14,799 nt of DNA from an uncultured bacterium (GTDB taxonomy: Bacteria; Bacteroidota; Ignavibacteria; Kapaibacteriales; UBA4661): the NCBI GenBank assembly GCA_937899715.1, contig CALCNX010000127.1:1-14799 (forward strand). The letters run 5' to 3'. Both the position numbers and the translations under genes were made by a program. Below, one piece after another: positions 7,604-14,641 of the stretch. Numbering within the stretch: the stretch's first letter is position 1; the number at the start of each line of letters is the position of its first letter. The notes under the pieces were generated by a model, which was not told the origin of the DNA, made no database searches, and worked only from the letters and a program-made list of their open reading frames with translations.

Positions 7604-8473
7604 ATGCGTACACTCGCTTTTGCTTTTTTTGCATTTACCTCATTTGCCACACTTTCGGCACAAGATAGCGGCTGGACGTTTGGTAACCGCCTTATTGTGC
7701 AGGGCGGTATCTCTACGCCGGTTGCAAACTTTGGTGCGCTCCCCGCCACGCTTCAAGACCTTATTCCCGCCGATGGCAAAACCCCGCAGGGCGCAGCAGT
7801 TATGGGCTTCACGCTTGGTTTGAATGACGTGTTTCGCTTTACGCCGAACCTTGCTCTCAGCGTCTCATTGGATGCAAATTACAATGCTTTTAATAACGAG
7901 GAAGCCGCGCGGCAACTGAAAAACAGCGTTCTTGGTGCGAGTGTGAGTGGTATAAGCCTCGGTGCATTTTCTTCGTTGCTCGGCATCACCAGTTCATACA
8001 ATGCGCAAGCGTATCTTAACGGAACGCTCACAGGCGGTATTCGCTATGATTTGCCCGTGCTGGCAGGCTTGGTGAATGTCTATGGCAATGCGCAAGCAGG
8101 CTTGTTCTACGGCATTGCGCCGCAGAGCGAGGCAAAACTTGGACTTAATGTCTTGGGTATCAAGGCTGATGCTACGATTTCCCGCCCGCAAGCTACCGCA
8201 ACGGCTTTTGCCTACAAAATCGGCGCAGGTGTGCTGCTTTTCGACCGCCTCAATGTTGGCGTGAACTATGTGGCAGCAGTGCCACAGTACATTGCAAATA
8301 CCACTGTCAACACCGTTGTAACGGGCGTTCAGGGCAATACAACGATTCCCGGACTTGGCACCCTCAACACGCAAACGATTGTCAATGCTGTTGCCGGAGC
8401 CGTTCCTGCTTCTGCTGCACGGTATGACTTCCCGACGAATTTACTGCAAATTACGGTTGGTTGGGCGTTTTGA
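7604..8473 (+). CDS. Putative outer-membrane beta-barrel protein, unknown function
   Basis: Not recognised as a named family. From the ATG at 7604 it is 289 aa and opens with a classic signal peptide: MR, then LAFAFFAFTSFATL, then a cleavage site SA|QD near residue 20. The mature chain is rich in Gly, Ala, Asn and Thr, with alternating polar and hydrophobic residues (NRLIVQGGIS, LALSVSLDANYNAF, INVGVNY-like stretches) and ends NLLQITVGWAF with a terminal Phe, as expected for a barrel inserted in the outer membrane. An in-frame ATG at 7565 would lengthen the signal peptide by 13 residues. It diverges from the MFS gene across a 281-base gap. A structural or porin-like role is an inference from composition only. 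Confidence 0.7.
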   Translation: MRTLAFAFFAFTSFATLSAQDSGWTFGNRLIVQGGISTPVANFGALPATLQDLIPADGKTPQGAAVMGFTLGLNDVFRFTPNLALSVSLDANYNAFNNEEAARQLKNSVLGASVSGISLGAFSSLLGITSSYNAQAYLNGTLTGGIRYDLPVLAGLVNVYGNAQAGLFYGIAPQSEAKLGLNVLGIKADATISRPQATATAFAYKIGAGVLLFDRLNVGVNYVAAVPQYIANTTVNTVVTGVQGNTTIPGLGTLNTQTIVNAVAGAVPASAARYDFPTNLLQITVGWAF

Positions 8474-8493
8474 ATCAAGGCGCATTTCGTTTA

Positions 8494-8607
8494 GGTAGTG
8501 TTAATTTTGGGGTAATAAGTTTTGAATGTATTATGCTAAAAGCCTCTTTGTTGCTGACGTGATAGGCTCTTGAACTCAACATCCAACACTCAAAAATTAA
8601 CACTACC
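8494..8607. repeat. 114-bp element with perfect 15-bp terminal inverted repeats
   Basis: GGTAGTGTTAATTTT at 8494-8508 is exactly mirrored by AAAATTAACACTACC at 8593-8607, 84 bases apart. Inside, AGCCT (8541 region) and AGGCT (8563 region) can form a second, smaller stem. The right arm is followed by CTG and seven T. There is no coding sequence within and no obvious target-site duplication. It may be a small non-autonomous mobile element or a large terminator-like structure between the upstream outer-membrane protein gene and the next gene. Confidence 0.7.
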
Positions 8608-8698
8608 CTGTTTTTTTCATTTTCTCTGCTTCATCTTCTCCGTGCCTTTTGTAGATTGCGGTTCATTCCATTGCTACTCTTCACTGATTTGTCTTGCT

Positions 8699-9898
8699 AT
8701 GACGACACCGCAACGCTTCTTCACGTGCCTGTGCGCCGCACTACTCCTGTGTTTCGGTACTCTTTCTGCACAACAGTCCACACAGCAACGTTTTTTGCGC
8801 TTTCTGGGGCAGCGCTCGGTTACGACGGGAACGCTCATGCCCACCGTAGAGCCATTTCGTGCGGGTGTGCCGACGACGGCGAGTTTGGTGTTTGCTGTGA
8901 CCGATAGCGAAGGGAAGATTTTGAAGGACGATAGCACCAACGCGGTTCTTGCTGTCACAGGTGCAACACTTCTTTCAGATGCTTTCTTGTGTGGCTCGTC
9001 GTGGCTCAAGATGACGCAACGCTCTACATCGGGCATTATTGAATTTACCAATCTTAGTATCTGCGGCTATTCTACACCGACACTTAAGTTGCAATGCTCT
9101 TCAACGACAGCAAATGCTACCACTATCACCATTTCACTCTTGGGTGGTTATCCGTGGGCTGGGAGTTTTGTACAACTCAAAAATGGCAAATATGCTGCCC
9201 CCGGAGTCATGGCAAATAATCCGATATACCAAGGTGCTATTCCATCAATTGAGTTGGGCAAGCCAGTCCGTTTCGATAACCCCGACAAAAGTGACTATAA
9301 CCATATTGCCGTGCGTATTTTTGATAAGTTTGACAATATCCCATCATTCTCTACGACTGTCACACTGATAATTATTCCTTATGTGGATACAACACGCCGA
9401 TTGACAGGTAATATTGTGTGGGCAAACAACCTTGGTATTGCGGAATTCCCAGATTTTACCGTTTGGGGAACCACAGCAAATGTTTTGTTATCTGTATGGG
9501 TCAGCCTCAGTCCTGATAACATGAAGATTTTTAATCTTGGTTTGTACGAAGGTGGTATGTCAACATGGGCAACAACGAGCCTCATCGCACCGCAGCAAGT
9601 TCATGCTGGAATATTCTTCCAAAACCCTGATGTATCACTATTTGACGCTGTTTACGTCTCGCCCAATCCCGCCTCCGACCTTTTACACATCACCTGTTCG
9701 CTGCCGCAGAGCGCACCTGTACTTGTGCACGTGGAAGATATGCTGGGGCGTACCCTGCTGCGGCATGAGGAGCAATCCGCTATGCAGGGTGCATTTACAA
9801 CAACGCTGGATGTGAGCCGTCTTCCACAAGGCGCATACACGCTGCACGTGCAGTCCGGGCGTGAGCGGTGGGCGCGGCGCGTGGTTATTCTGCGGTAA
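8699..9898 (+). CDS. Secreted protein with Ig-like repeats and type IX secretion sorting domain
   Basis: From the ATG at 8699 it is 399 aa. Residues 1-24 form a Sec signal peptide (RFFTCLCAALLLCFGTLSA, cut before QQ). Two stretches, about 55-135 and 200-270, share an Ig-like layout: a V/I-rich strand, D..G or D..N turn, L.V/L.G, then G..EF/G.AEF followed by a short strand. Residues 317-399 are a type A T9SS C-terminal domain with YVSPNPASDLLHI, DMLGRTLL, LDVSRLPQGAYTLHV and a basic end RRVVILR. The protein should cross the outer membrane through the Por system and be released or anchored at the surface. An in-frame TTG at 8570 would put an implausible Cys/Phe-rich leader ahead of the signal peptide. 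The ligand or function of the Ig-like part is unknown. Confidence 0.85.
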   Translation: MTTPQRFFTCLCAALLLCFGTLSAQQSTQQRFLRFLGQRSVTTGTLMPTVEPFRAGVPTTASLVFAVTDSEGKILKDDSTNAVLAVTGATLLSDAFLCGSSWLKMTQRSTSGIIEFTNLSICGYSTPTLKLQCSSTTANATTITISLLGGYPWAGSFVQLKNGKYAAPGVMANNPIYQGAIPSIELGKPVRFDNPDKSDYNHIAVRIFDKFDNIPSFSTTVTLIIIPYVDTTRRLTGNIVWANNLGIAEFPDFTVWGTTANVLLSVWVSLSPDNMKIFNLGLYEGGMSTWATTSLIAPQQVHAGIFFQNPDVSLFDAVYVSPNPASDLLHITCSLPQSAPVLVHVEDMLGRTLLRHEEQSAMQGAFTTTLDVSRLPQGAYTLHVQSGRERWARRVVILR

Positions 9899-9953
9899 AT
9901 GACCGCACTTGCTTATTACGAGCATCAGTTCTACAAAAAAAATCGTTACCATT

Positions 9954-10577
9954 ATGATTCATCTTCTTATCGGTTCCAACAACGCTCACAAAGCGGAGGA
10001 AATGCGGGCAATCGTCGAATCGCAAGGTTTGGCGCATCTCCTGATGCCAAGCGATGTACAAGGCTTCCCGACGGACATCCCCGAAACCGGAGCAACGCTG
10101 GAAGAAAATGCGTACATCAAAGCAGTGGCTATATTTCAGGCAACAGGTCGCACCTGCATTGCTGATGATACAGGCTTGGAAGTGGATGCTTTGGGCGGTG
10201 CGCCGGGAGTACATACAGCGCGGTACGCTGGCGAAAATGCTAGTTATGCCGAGAATCGTTCAAAAATGCTTGCGGAACTGCGTGATGTCCCGCCGGAGCA
10301 GCGTACAGCTCGCTTCCGCACAGTGATTTGCTATCACGACCAGTTCCGTGTCCAATTTGCCGAGGGGGTTTGCGAAGGACACATTGCCACCAAAGAGCGT
10401 GGTGAAGCGGGTTTCGGCTATGACGCAATCTTCATTCCGCAGGGATTCAACCATACATTTGCCGAAATGGATGCAGACGAAAAGCATCGCATTAGCCATC
10501 GCGGACAAGCATTGAAGAGCTTTGCGGACATTTTACATTCTTATCACACGGACGAATCGGAAAAACCTTTGCAGTAA
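9954..10577 (+). CDS. rdgB: Non-canonical purine NTP pyrophosphatase (RdgB/HAM1 family)
   Basis: Hydrolyses dITP, ITP and XTP to the monophosphate plus pyrophosphate, cleaning the nucleotide pool of deaminated purines in the cytoplasm. The 207-aa chain has the family motifs in order: GSNNAHKAEEM (7-17, the nucleotide-binding loop, usually TGN..K..E), TGATLEENAYIKA (45-57), ADDTGLEVDALGGAPGVHTARYAG (70-93) with the catalytic Asp72, GFGYDAIFIPQG (153-164), TFAEM (168-172) and ISHRGQAL (180-187). The usual KNxISHR is KHRISHR here, a mild change. ATG at 9954 is chosen because it gives the normal N-terminus MIHLLIGSNN; the TTG at 9909 adds 15 unlikely residues. It lies 55 bases after the T9SS protein gene on the same strand. 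Confidence 0.95.
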   Translation: MIHLLIGSNNAHKAEEMRAIVESQGLAHLLMPSDVQGFPTDIPETGATLEENAYIKAVAIFQATGRTCIADDTGLEVDALGGAPGVHTARYAGENASYAENRSKMLAELRDVPPEQRTARFRTVICYHDQFRVQFAEGVCEGHIATKERGEAGFGYDAIFIPQGFNHTFAEMDADEKHRISHRGQALKSFADILHSYHTDESEKPLQ

Positions 10578-10660
10578 AAACCGCTTTGTGTAGATTGCGG
10601 CGCACTTTGTAATGCAATGCCTAATGAATAATCCTCACATTTCTCACCGTTTTTGGGACT

Positions 10661-11188
10661 ATGACCATGACAAAATACCTTTTTCGTACGGCGCTTCTGC
10701 TTTGCGTTCTCCTCCTAAGTCTTACCGCCTGCAAAAAAGAAGACCCGCGTTGGTCGGAAGCAGACAAAAAAAGTAAAGAGGCTATCGAAGCCAAGAAACA
10801 AGCGCAGGAATCGGGCGCACTGCCGAAGCCTGAAGAAGGCGGCTCGTTCAATAAGTTTTTCCCGAAAAATGAGCCCGGATTCGAGATGATTGCCAGCCAA
10901 GAAAAAACGGGCTTTGCAGAGTACAAACTCAAAAAAGACGGCAAAGATTTGGCAATGATTGCTATTTCGGACGTTGCCAATAACCCGCAGGCAGCGGACA
11001 AATTCAAGTCATCAACCAAGATGATAGGCGGTTTTCCTGCAGTTGACCAGGGCAGTACAGCCACAGCAGTGCTCGTTGGCGGGCGCTTCCAAGTAAAAGT
11101 TCTCTCACGCGATGCTTCCTTCACCAAAGCAAACCGCGAAGCGTGGCTTCAGAAGGTTAATTTGGCGGGCTTGGCAGCGATGAAGTAA
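10661..11188 (+). CDS. Small lipoprotein of unknown function
   Basis: A 175-aa protein with a lipoprotein signal peptide: TKYLFR, hydrophobic ALLLCVLLLS, then the lipobox LTAC with the lipidated Cys24. The mature part starts KKEDPRW and is Lys/Glu-rich to about residue 60, then becomes a compact mixed domain (about 65-175) with FEMIASQEKTGFAEYKL, DLAMIAISDVANNP and ALVLVGGRF-like strands, ending AGLAAMK. The Gly/Val-rich part around TATAVLVGGRFQVKVLS suggests a beta-sheet domain. No family is recognised. A second ATG two codons in is equally possible as the start. It lies between rdgB and the 295-aa gene, 55 bases upstream of the latter, so these two may be co-transcribed. Confidence 0.75.
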   Translation: MTMTKYLFRTALLLCVLLLSLTACKKEDPRWSEADKKSKEAIEAKKQAQESGALPKPEEGGSFNKFFPKNEPGFEMIASQEKTGFAEYKLKKDGKDLAMIAISDVANNPQAADKFKSSTKMIGGFPAVDQGSTATAVLVGGRFQVKVLSRDASFTKANREAWLQKVNLAGLAAMK

Positions 11189-11243
11189 TGTAAACCAACG
11201 AACTAAAAACTCAACCTTCAAAACTTAACATCTCCGAAAAGCT

Positions 11244-12131
11244 ATGAGCCAATCTATATTTGAACTTATCAACGAATTGCCCACAAGCGGCGCGACCGTT
11301 ATGTCCTTAAAAGCGCTTGATTACATCGTTCCGGGCGAGTGGCAGAATATATCCGGCTTTGAAAATATGATTACGCTCGTAACGGGCGAAAGCGACCAAG
11401 CGATGATTCAGCAAATCGGCGAACGCGCTATCACGCTCTACAACGACCCTGCCGAAGGCTACCAACGCGCAGTCTGGCTCTATCAGACCGCAAACAGCAT
11501 TGGCGGCAAACTCGGCGCGGCGGCGCTGGCAAATAAAATCGGCGAAAGCGTTTCATTCCTCAGTTTTCTCGAAAAAATCACCCCGAAAGCTGACAAAGCG
11601 CAAGCGATTGATTTTTCAATCAAAGTGGCGGCAGAAATTATTGCCTACGCAAAAATCAACGGGATTCCGGGTGATGGCGTGGCTGAGTTCATGGGTGCTG
11701 TGGGCGATTATGGCAAAGAATCTATCATGCGCCTTGCCGCGCTCACATGCTTCGACGGCTTGATTCCGCTTGGACCGGATTTCTTGCGCAAAATTGAAGA
11801 GTTCATTTCCGGCTTGGTTCCAACCGATCTTACAAGCAACCCTGCTTTCAGCGCGGTTTCGTCCATGATTCCGGGCGGTGGCGCTGACGGACAGTTAGGC
11901 TTTGTGCAGCAAGGCTTCAACAGCATCAAGGGCTGGATGGGCAATTTTGTGTCGTCGAAAGGTATCACCGCAGAAGGTGTCGTGGGCAGTTTGAAGAACT
12001 ACATTGACATTGCGGACGACAAACTGGACTACGTTGCTGGTTTTCTGGACGCAACCACGAACTATTTCGATTACACGGGTGTTCAGACCGTTGGTCGTCG
12101 CTTGATTGAGCGGGCGGTTGCAGAAATTTAA
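11244..12131 (+). CDS. Conserved-looking soluble protein, unknown function
   Basis: Not recognised. A 295-aa soluble, mostly helical protein without signal peptide or membrane helix. It is Ala/Gly/Ile-rich and contains an early hydrophobic segment IGGKLGAAALANKIGESVSF (about 91-110). A Gly-rich loop MIPGGGADGQLG sits near residue 210. The rest looks like stacked amphipathic helices (EKITPKADKAQAIDFSIKVAAEIIAYAK, SLKNYIDIADDKLDYVAGFLD). The codon pattern is like the neighbours, so it is a real gene. It begins at ATG 11244 and is followed 30 bases after its stop by a strong terminator, making it the last gene of the plus-strand run. Its only context is the preceding lipoprotein gene. Confidence 0.8.
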   Translation: MSQSIFELINELPTSGATVMSLKALDYIVPGEWQNISGFENMITLVTGESDQAMIQQIGERAITLYNDPAEGYQRAVWLYQTANSIGGKLGAAALANKIGESVSFLSFLEKITPKADKAQAIDFSIKVAAEIIAYAKINGIPGDGVAEFMGAVGDYGKESIMRLAALTCFDGLIPLGPDFLRKIEEFISGLVPTDLTSNPAFSAVSSMIPGGGADGQLGFVQQGFNSIKGWMGNFVSSKGITAEGVVGSLKNYIDIADDKLDYVAGFLDATTNYFDYTGVQTVGRRLIERAVAEI

Positions 12132-12160
12132 TAAGTAGAGCCGCACGAAAGAATAGCAAT

Positions 12161-12195
12161 AAAACGGGTGGGAACAAGTGTTCTTGCCCGTTTTT
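12161..12195 (+). terminator. Rho-independent terminator
   Basis: AAAACGGGTGGGAACA (12161-12176) pairs with TGTTCTTGCCCGTTTT (12179-12194) along its whole length, with three G-T pairs, around a tiny loop, and runs directly into TTTTTGTGTTT. This is a strong bidirectional-looking hairpin with a T tail and ends transcription of the 295-aa gene. Confidence 0.88.
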
Positions 12196-12235
12196 GTGTT
12201 TAGAAAAATCTCTGCATAATAATCGTCGCTTTACG

Positions 12236-12340
12236 ATGAAATTGAGGAATAGAGAGATTCAGGTACTCATCCCAACAATAATTCTGACATTTATTACGCT
12301 TTCTGACATTCTTGTCTGTGGGCTGTTGCGAACCTCGTGA
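12236..12340 (+). CDS. Possible 34-aa single-span membrane peptide
   Basis: ATG at 12236 opens a 34-codon frame: a basic start MKLRNREIQ, a hydrophobic span VLIPTIILTFITL, an Asp, then ILVCGLLRTS and TGA. The layout, positive end then one membrane helix, is that of small membrane proteins or toxin-like peptides. There is no Shine-Dalgarno sequence, and part of the frame consists of the TTCTGACATT direct repeat, so chance is a real possibility. Confidence 0.2.
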   Translation: MKLRNREIQVLIPTIILTFITLSDILVCGLLRTS

Positions 12341-12397
12341 TTAAAAGTATCCCCAATATTGTAAAGGATTTAGTATTGGCTTACGGTGCGACACTGT

Positions 12398-12417
12398 GGA
12401 AAACTTTGGGAAAACTT
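12398..12417. repeat. Tandem GGAAAACTT repeat, 11-base period
   Basis: Two perfect copies of GGAAAACTT (12398-12406 and 12409-12417) are spaced one DNA helical turn apart, about 195 bases upstream of the 12611 gene. The copies are flanked by GTGCGACA (12386-12393 and 12443-12450). Such same-face direct repeats often bind a dimeric regulator; no regulator is identified. Confidence 0.4.
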
Positions 12418-12610
12418 CTTCCCGCTTAAACGGCGGAAATCCGTGCGACAATTATGATTATATCGTAAAAATTTCTTATGTTGGTCGTTCTTTGGTTGCT
12501 CCAACAAAGCCTTGTTAATAGGCATAAGATAAAGCAACCTTTACGGCAAACCAACGTAGAACAGCAAAAATACAGAATTTTTCTACGAAAGAATAGCGCC
12601 AATCAATAGT

Positions 12611-13063
12611 ATGGAAACATTTTCAGAATCATTTGCCTTTAGCGCCGACGATATTCGCCGTATTAGCGAAATTGTTGATGCTACGCCGCAGTCGCACGAT
12701 GGTGAGTATTTATTCTCGCTTTCTAATGCACAAACGCGGCAATCACTCACGCTCAACGTCTCGAACAACGTCGAACTCGGTGACGACAGGCGCGGGGCGC
12801 TTGTGATAGCCCAGACGCAGCACGGATACTTCGAGTTGCACGATTGCACGGCGTTTCTGGTCTTCGAGCCGGATGAGCTTATTTTCGTTTCTGCCAATGA
12901 AACGCATATTTCGGGCTTGGTCGTCGGAAAGCAATGTACATGCTCAATGTTCAGCAATGTTCGCCGGAGCAACCTTTCTGCTGACTTTGCCGAACTTGAC
13001 CCGCGCTTGCTTATGTCGGCAATGCAACTTTCGGTCGCCGAAATGCTCTTACCGATGGAATAA
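12611..13063 (+). CDS. Hypothetical protein, 150 aa
   Basis: Not recognised. An acidic soluble protein without signal peptide or membrane helix. It starts METFSESFAFSADDIRRISE, has a central beta-rich part (about 30-110: EYLFSLSN, SLTLNVSNNVEL, GALVIAQTQHGYFELH, CTAFLVFEPDELIFVSA) with two Cys in KQCTCSMF, and ends in a helix LDPRLLMSAMQLSVAEMLL. A frame covering the same bases on the opposite strand is Ser/Cys-rich and looks like a shadow. It starts at ATG 12611 and precedes ybeY by 63 bases on the same strand. The composition and clean start support a real gene; the function is unknown. Confidence 0.65.
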   Translation: METFSESFAFSADDIRRISEIVDATPQSHDGEYLFSLSNAQTRQSLTLNVSNNVELGDDRRGALVIAQTQHGYFELHDCTAFLVFEPDELIFVSANETHISGLVVGKQCTCSMFSNVRRSNLSADFAELDPRLLMSAMQLSVAEMLLPME

Positions 13064-13126
13064 AATAGTACGCCCAAAGCTAGGTTTCATGCTCTTGAGG
13101 CAAATTTTTGAATAAAAACATTTGTG

Positions 13127-13552
13127 ATGAAATTTGAAATTCACATTTTCAACGACACAACACAGAAGCCAATTCCTCGCGCTAAAATGCAGCACGTGAT
13201 AGAGCGTGTTCTTCGTGGTGAAAAACGGCATAAAAAGCCGATAGAATCTGCTTCTGTAAGCGTAATACTCGTGGATGATGTGAGAATTCACGCAATGAAC
13301 AAGGAGTTTTTGCAGCACGACTACCCGACGGATATTATCACGTTTCCACTTGAAGAGAATGAAATTGACGGCGAGCTCTACATCAGCCTTGACACCGCAG
13401 CTCGTCAAGCCTCAGAATATCGTGTTTCGCTCACCAATGAACTTATGCGTTTGGCTGCACACGGAACGCTACATTTGATTGGTTATGACGATGCGACAGA
13501 CGAAGAGCGCAAAGAAATGAGTCGCTTGGAAGACTTTTATATTCAGCAGTAA
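13127..13552 (+). CDS. ybeY: rRNA maturation endoribonuclease YbeY
   Basis: A metal-dependent single-strand endoribonuclease that takes part in 16S rRNA 3' maturation and ribosome quality control in the cytoplasm. The 141-aa chain has the family landmarks: VSVILVDDVRIHAMNKEFLQHDYPTDIITFP (44-74), GELYIS (82-87) and the metal site HGTLHLIGYDD (112-122), with His112 and His116. The usual third ligand, His in HxxxHxxxxxH, is Asp122 here; as I recall this is common in Bacteroidota YbeY and probably still binds metal. The ATG at 13127 is chosen over the GTG one codon earlier. It lies 39 bases before the DUF494 gene. Confidence 0.93.
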   Translation: MKFEIHIFNDTTQKPIPRAKMQHVIERVLRGEKRHKKPIESASVSVILVDDVRIHAMNKEFLQHDYPTDIITFPLEENEIDGELYISLDTAARQASEYRVSLTNELMRLAAHGTLHLIGYDDATDEERKEMSRLEDFYIQQ

Positions 13553-13591
13553 ATTTATTGAGACTTTTAGCCATGCTAAGTTTTTTGACGT

Positions 13592-14047
13592 ATGCGCGAG
13601 AACATCATTGATATCATCGCCTATCTTATGGCGGAATTGCATAGTAATCATACTATCAACGAAAAAACCGTTGTTACTCTGAGCAATCAAGGTTATTCGC
13701 AAACAGAGATTTCGACGGCATTTAGTTGGTTAGCAGACCGTGCGACTATGCAAGAATTTGCGAGTATAGCCCTTGAAGGGAATACAAGTTCTTTCCGAAT
13801 CCTTCACGAATTTGAGAAAATGTTTATCTCATCGGAGGCATTTGGCTATATTCTTCTTCTTTGGCAGTTAAGCGTACTCAATCACGACCATGTGGAAGAA
13901 GTCATCGAACGGTGTATCGCCACTGGTCAGCAGCCCGTAGAAATGAGTGAGGTCAAGGGGATTATTGCCACGCTTCTCTTTAATGCCGAGCCCTTTAGCG
14001 CACCCGGACGGCGTGTTTTCTTACACCCAACGGATATGATTCATTAA
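13592..14047 (+). CDS. DUF494 / Smg family protein
   Basis: A 151-aa member of the Smg (DUF494) family, found in E. coli next to dprA and fmt; its role is not established. The N-terminal part MRENIIDIIAYLMAEL matches the family's opening helix, followed by a basic region and the GYSQTEISTAFSWL motif (about 34-47, compare GFEREDIYNALLWL in Smg). The C-terminal part has VEEVIERCIATGQQPVEMSEVKGIIATLLFNAE, like the family's terminal EEIxDRAM...LKWVVLMVLFN. Length is normal. ATG at 13592 is the only sensible start. It sits between ybeY and tRNA-Arg on the same strand and may share the ybeY transcript. Confidence 0.85.
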   Translation: MRENIIDIIAYLMAELHSNHTINEKTVVTLSNQGYSQTEISTAFSWLADRATMQEFASIALEGNTSSFRILHEFEKMFISSEAFGYILLLWQLSVLNHDHVEEVIERCIATGQQPVEMSEVKGIIATLLFNAEPFSAPGRRVFLHPTDMIH

Positions 14048-14054
14048 GACTGTC

Positions 14055-14131
14055 GGTTCCGTAGTTCAGCTGGATAGAACACAAGTTTCCTAAACTTGGT
14101 GTCGCAGGTTCGACTCCTGTCGGGACCACCA
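14055..14131 (+). tRNA. tRNA-Arg (anticodon CCT)
   Basis: A complete cloverleaf can be drawn: acceptor stem GGTTCCG/CGGGACC (one T-G pair), D stem GTTC/GAAC with loop AGCTGGATA, anticodon stem CAAGT/ACTTG with loop TTCCTAA (anticodon CCT, reading AGG), variable loop GTGTC, and T stem GCAGG/CCTGT with loop TTCGACT. The discriminator is A (14128) and CCA is encoded (14129-14131). It lies 7 bases after the DUF494 stop. Confidence 0.96.
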
Positions 14132-14257
14132 ATAACAAAATGTAGTCTTTTTATTTTCAACAGCTTAAAGTGAAAAATTTATTCCGAAAGGAACACTAGA
14201 GGGGACACTTTTTATTTGTTAAAAATTCGGATTGCAATCTTCACATAACCTTGATTT
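14132..14257. other. AT-rich spacer after the tRNA
   Basis: Composition drops to mostly A/T after the tRNA. It holds a small hairpin TTCC-GAAA-GGAA (14183-14194 region) and a near-repeat GGAACACT/GGGACACT (14190-14197 and 14202-14209), then a T-rich stretch TTTTTATTTG. This could be a weak terminator or part of a recombination site; neither is proved. Confidence 0.35.
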
Positions 14258-14641
14258 ATGGATAAATCTTTGATAGATTTCTTTGCATCGTTGCGATTAC
14301 TAAGAACAAATATAGACTTGTTTTATCGTGGTCTATTCGATGCTTATAGAAGTGTAGCACTTGAATTACGCAAACTTCTTTGTGAGAACAACGCACTTTT
14401 ATCAAGATTATTTATTGAAATTAAGCTGCATCAACTACACAGTGCAAATCTCTTTCAGAACCATCCAAACCTACTTGAGGGGTTGGTGCATTTTATGCCT
14501 GGTAGACTTGGCTTAGAGAATGGTAGCTACAAATTTGCTTTATTATTCTCACAGGATTGTACCCAACTAACCATGACTGATTGGCTAGACCAGCCTTTCT
14601 TTAGCGAGAAAATTACCAGAAAAAAATCAACAAATGCATGA
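14258..14641 (+). CDS. Hypothetical protein, 127 aa, AT-rich orphan
   Basis: Not recognised. Starts MDKSLIDFFASLRLLRTNID, helical and Leu/Phe-rich, basic overall, with no signal peptide, and ends SEKITRKKSTNA. It contains a helical stretch around FYRGLFDAYRSVALELRKLL. The base composition is lower in GC than the upstream genes, as is often seen for acquired DNA beside tRNA genes. The stop TGA overlaps an ATG at 14638 (ATGA), which opens a frame broken by TAG at 14695 and TGA at 14758. An opposite-strand frame of similar length lies over its end. Function unknown; the gene itself is moderately likely. Confidence 0.55.
   Translation: MDKSLIDFFASLRLLRTNIDLFYRGLFDAYRSVALELRKLLCENNALLSRLFIEIKLHQLHSANLFQNHPNLLEGLVHFMPGRLGLENGSYKFALLFSQDCTQLTMTDWLDQPFFSEKITRKKSTNA

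Larger units (their letters stand above)
12196..12610. other. Intergenic region with direct repeats, possibly regulatory
   Basis: 415 bases with no confident gene. It holds a possible 34-codon membrane peptide frame (12236-12340), TTCTGACATT repeated at 12282-12291 and 12301-12310 (19-base period), GGAAAACTT repeated at 12398-12406 and 12409-12417 (11-base period), and GTGCGACA repeated at 12386-12393 and 12443-12450. The density of short repeats upstream of the 12611 gene suggests regulatory sites. No known RNA gene was recognised. Confidence 0.5.

Noticed and set aside
8570..8698. TTG-started extension of the T9SS protein
   Set aside because: It overlaps the inverted-repeat element and precedes a complete signal peptide that starts at the ATG at 8699.
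10621..11127. Minus-strand 168-codon frame opposite the lipoprotein
   Set aside because: The plus strand has a perfect lipoprotein signal and lipobox; the minus frame is a Ser/Arg-rich shadow.
12196..12610. A structured RNA gene (such as 6S, SRP or tmRNA) in the gap
   Set aside because: No conserved core of any of these RNAs and no continuous long pairing could be seen.
12583..13077. Minus-strand 164-codon frame covering the 150-aa hypothetical gene
   Set aside because: Ser/Cys-rich, low-order composition; the plus-strand product is acidic with clear strand and helix periodicity and lies in line with ybeY.
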